DNA of 64,000 nucleotides from Parus major (lineage: Eukaryota > Chordata > Aves > Passeriformes > Paridae). Below, piece after piece: positions 60,371 through 64,000 of this stretch. Position 1 is the first letter of the stretch, and each line of letters opens with the position of its first letter. A model generated the notes under the pieces. It was not told the origin of the DNA. It did no database searches and saw only the letters and a list, made by a program, of their open reading frames with translations. The stretch is from the NCBI RefSeq assembly GCF_001522545.3, contig NC_031769.1, positions 70,573,814-70,637,813 of the forward strand. The letters run 5' to 3'. Both the position numbers and the translations under genes were made by a program.

Positions 60371-63300
60371 TAAAATCTAGTGCCAAAAGGGGCTCTGAAT
60401 CTGTGTCATGCTGCTTAGGAAGCTTTCCTGGAAATGGCAAGTCTTGGCTGCCAGTCATCCTTCTCATTCTGACACATATATTGCACTTATTCTGTAATTA
60501 CTAGACCAAATCCTCTCAGGGGAGAAAAGGAACTGAGTCAGATTTTCCTAATAGCTGAGTGAGTGATTAAATCATTGCACAGGAGAGGGAACGAGAAAAT
60601 GTACCATTGCCTTCTTTCTGCTCTTGCTTGCAGGAATATTAAAATGCTGACATATTTTAGGCTGAGGTTATGCTTTGGCTACTCAATGAAACACTGTTCT
60701 GGAGGATGACCATGGAAACCTGAGAAAATTTGGTGATAAAAATGAAATCTATTAAATCAAACATTCCTCCTCAATGGTTGTTGGACAAAGCCTTTTTTAC
60801 ATCCTAATTTTGAGCACAAGTAACTGAATTGTTATAAAAATCCTCCTTAGGCTTGTCTGTTCATTTTTTGTGCTTTGCCATTAGATCTTGTAAAAGAAAG
60901 TGATGCAATCAGGCAGCAGCAGCTTCTGGTTCATTTAAATATAACTGCAGAAATAATTCTTTCAAACCACTTAGAAAAGGCAGGAAAACCTCACATATAA
61001 CAGTTTTTGGAAAATGGTGCTTTCTACAGGCCAGTGGGTTAGCCTGCCAACTTGCAGTTTCCATCTCATTTAGTGTTATATATTCTTCATGTAACCCTTA
61101 ATCACAGGCAAATCCACACAGGCACAGAAACCATCCAATACTGAAAAAGAATAACATAGCCTGCTGAACATGTATACAAAATTTCCAGATGATACTCGTA
61201 AAAACATCAGACTTTATAATAACAATTTTCAAGATTTCAGAAGGCTAATGAATGCTTTGGATGTTTGAGCAATGCCTGGCTGACAATTAATGTTACTGAG
61301 TTTCCATTTAGTAAGTGAATGATAGTTTTATTTACTTTATTTTTTACAATAAAGGAACAGAAATCCTTCAATTATTTAGGACAGTAAGAACACAAATACA
61401 CATATCTTCTCCCCATGCTTTATTAAAAAAAAAAAACTGACAATCCATTTTTCCTCCTTTAAACTAAAAGGGACTTTTTGCATTCAAAAATCTCTTCACT
61501 AAACATTTGCAAATTGGATGTTCCTGTGGACTAATATCAATGAAATAATCCATTATACTGTGTAATTGTATTTGATAGGTTATACTTCACACAGATTTTT
61601 CTGTTCTGTAAGCTGTGTCTTATACTATAGAGTTGTTTTTCTGAAATCGATGACTGTACATGTAGCACAAAATAATACTTAGCACCAGTAAAGCTTGAAA
61701 AAGCTAGCACATAATGACTAATATATTTATTTCTATGTCAATGCCTGTCTGGAATTAATATATTAAAAATTAAACTTTTTAAATAATAGATATATCAATT
61801 TGAAAATAAATGTGCTCTGTGTGCTTACTGCTCCTGAGAAAAAGATATTCCTCATTTCTTTGTATTTTAAGCGCTGCAAACTTCTGATGTGGTCTAAGAA
61901 TTATTTTTTCTCTACTGAGAGACAGAGACTGCAGCCTCTAGCTATATAAACTTTTACATTAGTGATGTTAATATTCTGCTATCAAAGCAACTAAGAGAGG
62001 ATATGCTTTCATTGACATTTCCCTTTGAAGTGAAATCCTAAAGCTTTAATTTTTATTAATGCAAATCCCTGCTAAAAAATACCTTATCCGTGGTCACATA
62101 TGAGGCACTATGAGATCTAAAGACATCTTTGCTTTCAGACTTCCGTATTAAACAGCTTCTGCCTGCAACCACACCACCTTAGGCTCTGATAATGTTGGCT
62201 TTTATAATACAGAATAGGCAGGGACTAACTGCTACTTGAAAAGGAGACTTCCAAATAAAATCCTAAACTTGTGGAAGTTACTGAAAGAGTGATGGAGTGC
62301 TTTACAGAATAAGAACCAACAAAGCATTTAAATTCCAGGATAAGCTCACAAAAACAAAATTTTGTGATGTCTGGGATATGGCAAGGTTGACAGAAGAGGA
62401 AAAGGAAATGGTGGTTTCCCAATGAATACTTGCAAATTCACAATTACATGTCAGAAAGTTGTCATGTGCCCTGGCTATTTTTTACTGCTATAAAATAAAA
62501 TAAATACTTATGATTTTCTTGTGGTTAAAATAAAAGTAAAGGTCAAAGACCAACAGCTAAATCAACATTATGTAAGGGTACAATGCAGTTGTCAAAAGTT
62601 GCATTTTGTAGAATAGGGTATAGACTCACTTCATACCAGATTCTCCGTCTGCAATTCTGTTTTTTTTATCTAATCATGTAAAAATAGTGTGCAGTTGTTC
62701 AGGGCATCTTACCAACACTGCAAAAACCTCTGATCTATTCCCTAATGAGAACTGCTATTGTTACACTGTTTCTCCACATTTGCCACTCTAACCCAGATGC
62801 TACTTCTCTGTGACTTTACAAATATTTTAAAATATGAAATATCATATAAGTGAAAAACAATAGAGGCAGATTGAATTTTGGCCTCTGGAAATTAAGTTTT
62901 CTTCCAACTTTATTATATCAGCTGAATTTTGCAATGACCTCTCAGCTGATGTAGATTAATCCAAACAAGTCTGGTCACCCTTAAGGGTGATTGCACACGG
63001 CTGGCAGCAACCCACCACAGACTTTCCAGTCAGCTTGCAATATGGACAGACCAAACGTTTTCCTGATTATAAAGAACAAAATTGATAAGCCAGTATTTAT
63101 CCTCCCACATGATGAGTTTCCTCCAGCATGAGTATTATCAGCTCTGTACTGGAAGCAAATAAAGCATTCACTTGCTCAATGGGAAGTTCAGTAGCATAAC
63201 AAATTGATGCTAACAAATATTTGTTTGTGTAAATTATGGCTGTATAGTTCATCCTATGAACTTTTTTCAAAGGATCAAATGCATTCAGGCCATCTGAGAG

Positions 63301-64000
63301 GGCTGGGTTTGTCTCTGATAGAATATGTTTTTATAGATGTTTTATGATCAGCTGTTGCACATATATATGTGTTTATTGTTTTACTGAGCTACACAGTTAT
63401 TCTACATGAAGAAATGAGAGCAATGTGTTTTTTATTCTCTCAAGTGTGCTTAGAAAGACATTTCCCAGAAACTTATATCTTTCCCACAGATGTTGCAGCA
63501 TTTTCTTCCTCTGTGATATACTTTTATATAGCACTTCACAAATGAAAGCTTGAGTCTTACAGTCTCTCACAAAAACAAGCTATTTTGAGGTACTTGCTCG
63601 TGATCTAGTGAGTGGAAACACACTGATCAGTACTTCTTTTGTAGGATGTACAATATATGCTAAAATTATCTTTGAAGGAAATGTAACTAATTAAGTATTT
63701 TGACAATAACAAAAACCTTCAAGTGACATAGCATATAGTATTTCATATATAACGATTCTTTTTCCTAATTATTTTTTTCCATATTAATTGAACATGCATC
63801 TTTGCACTGGCTTGATCTTTTTCTTCATAAAGTATGAGAAACTTTTACTTTAGTTAGTGTTGGATAAGGAATGATTGATCAAATTCTTATTTTTTTCAAG
63901 AATTAAAAATAAAAGTTAATTTTATTTACCTCATGGGCAGGCTGATGTAAAACTCAATAAAAAAATACCCCAAAAACACAAATACTCCTCACCCAAGAAA
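55956..64000. other. Non-coding AT-rich DNA, about 8 kb, to the window end
   Basis: No transposon or gene was recognised in this longest feature-poor tail. Open frames are 79 codons or fewer. The only clear simple repeat is the 35-base A run at 60334-60368, preceded by AAAAT units. Confidence 0.55.
60334..60368. repeat. Poly(A) tract, 35 A
   Basis: Uninterrupted run of 35 A, preceded by about 30 bases of A-rich AAAAT-like sequence. No retroelement or processed gene body is seen upstream, and no convincing target-site duplication flanks it. Confidence 0.97.

Noticed and set aside
1..64000. CRISPR arrays, operons, ribosome binding sites, bacterial terminators, tRNA or rRNA genes
   Set aside because: None seen; the repeat content marks the sequence as vertebrate (avian) nuclear DNA.

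Overview
The window looks like an AT-rich, gene-poor stretch of a bird nuclear genome. The main evidence is interspersed repeats: nine CR1 non-LTR retrotransposon copies or remnants, in both orientations and from several subfamily types, plus three solo LTRs of endogenous retroviruses. Two of the LTRs belong to a family resembling the common avian ERVL-type LTR. Pentamer microsatellites and the absence of L1 or Alu sequence agree with this. A passerine is plausible but not proven. I found no complete host gene, tRNA, rRNA, CRISPR array or operon-like layout.

Layout. 1-3329: unique non-coding DNA. 3330-5571: CR1 (+) with the end of ORF1 and the first half of ORF2 but no 3' end. 5572-21039: mostly unique sequence with a short CR1 tail (13514-13700, -), a perfect 26-bp palindrome (14583-14608) and one weak candidate terminal exon (16742-16849, -). 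21040-21525: unidentified coding-like stretch, followed by an ERVL-type LTR (21868-22406, +). 24731-28290: small CR1 fragments and a 299-bp solo LTR (27986-28284) with a perfect 6-bp target-site duplication. 33137-35131: A-rich tract, (AATAG)n microsatellite and a long CR1 (-). 39566-40306: G-quadruplex-prone (CCCCT)n and a second ERVL-type LTR (-). 44240-45360: CR1 (+). 49233-49482: (AAAAT)n interrupted by a 135-base run of N. 53625-55955: two CR1 copies (+). 55956-64000: unique AT-rich DNA with a 35-base A run. Recognised transposable elements total about 9 kb.

The most important observation is an assembly artefact. At 34948-34974 a 19-base Tn5/Nextera mosaic end is followed by the start of its reverse complement, as in a mate-pair junction adapter. 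It sits between two identical 67-bp copies of CR1 sequence (34882-34948 and 34975-35041). The join keeps the frame and creates a false protein segment containing DVYKRQ.

Nothing here forms a cooperating gene set. Every coding trace I can identify belongs to dead retroelements with stops, lost catalytic residues or deletions. I did not find an undescribed functional system.
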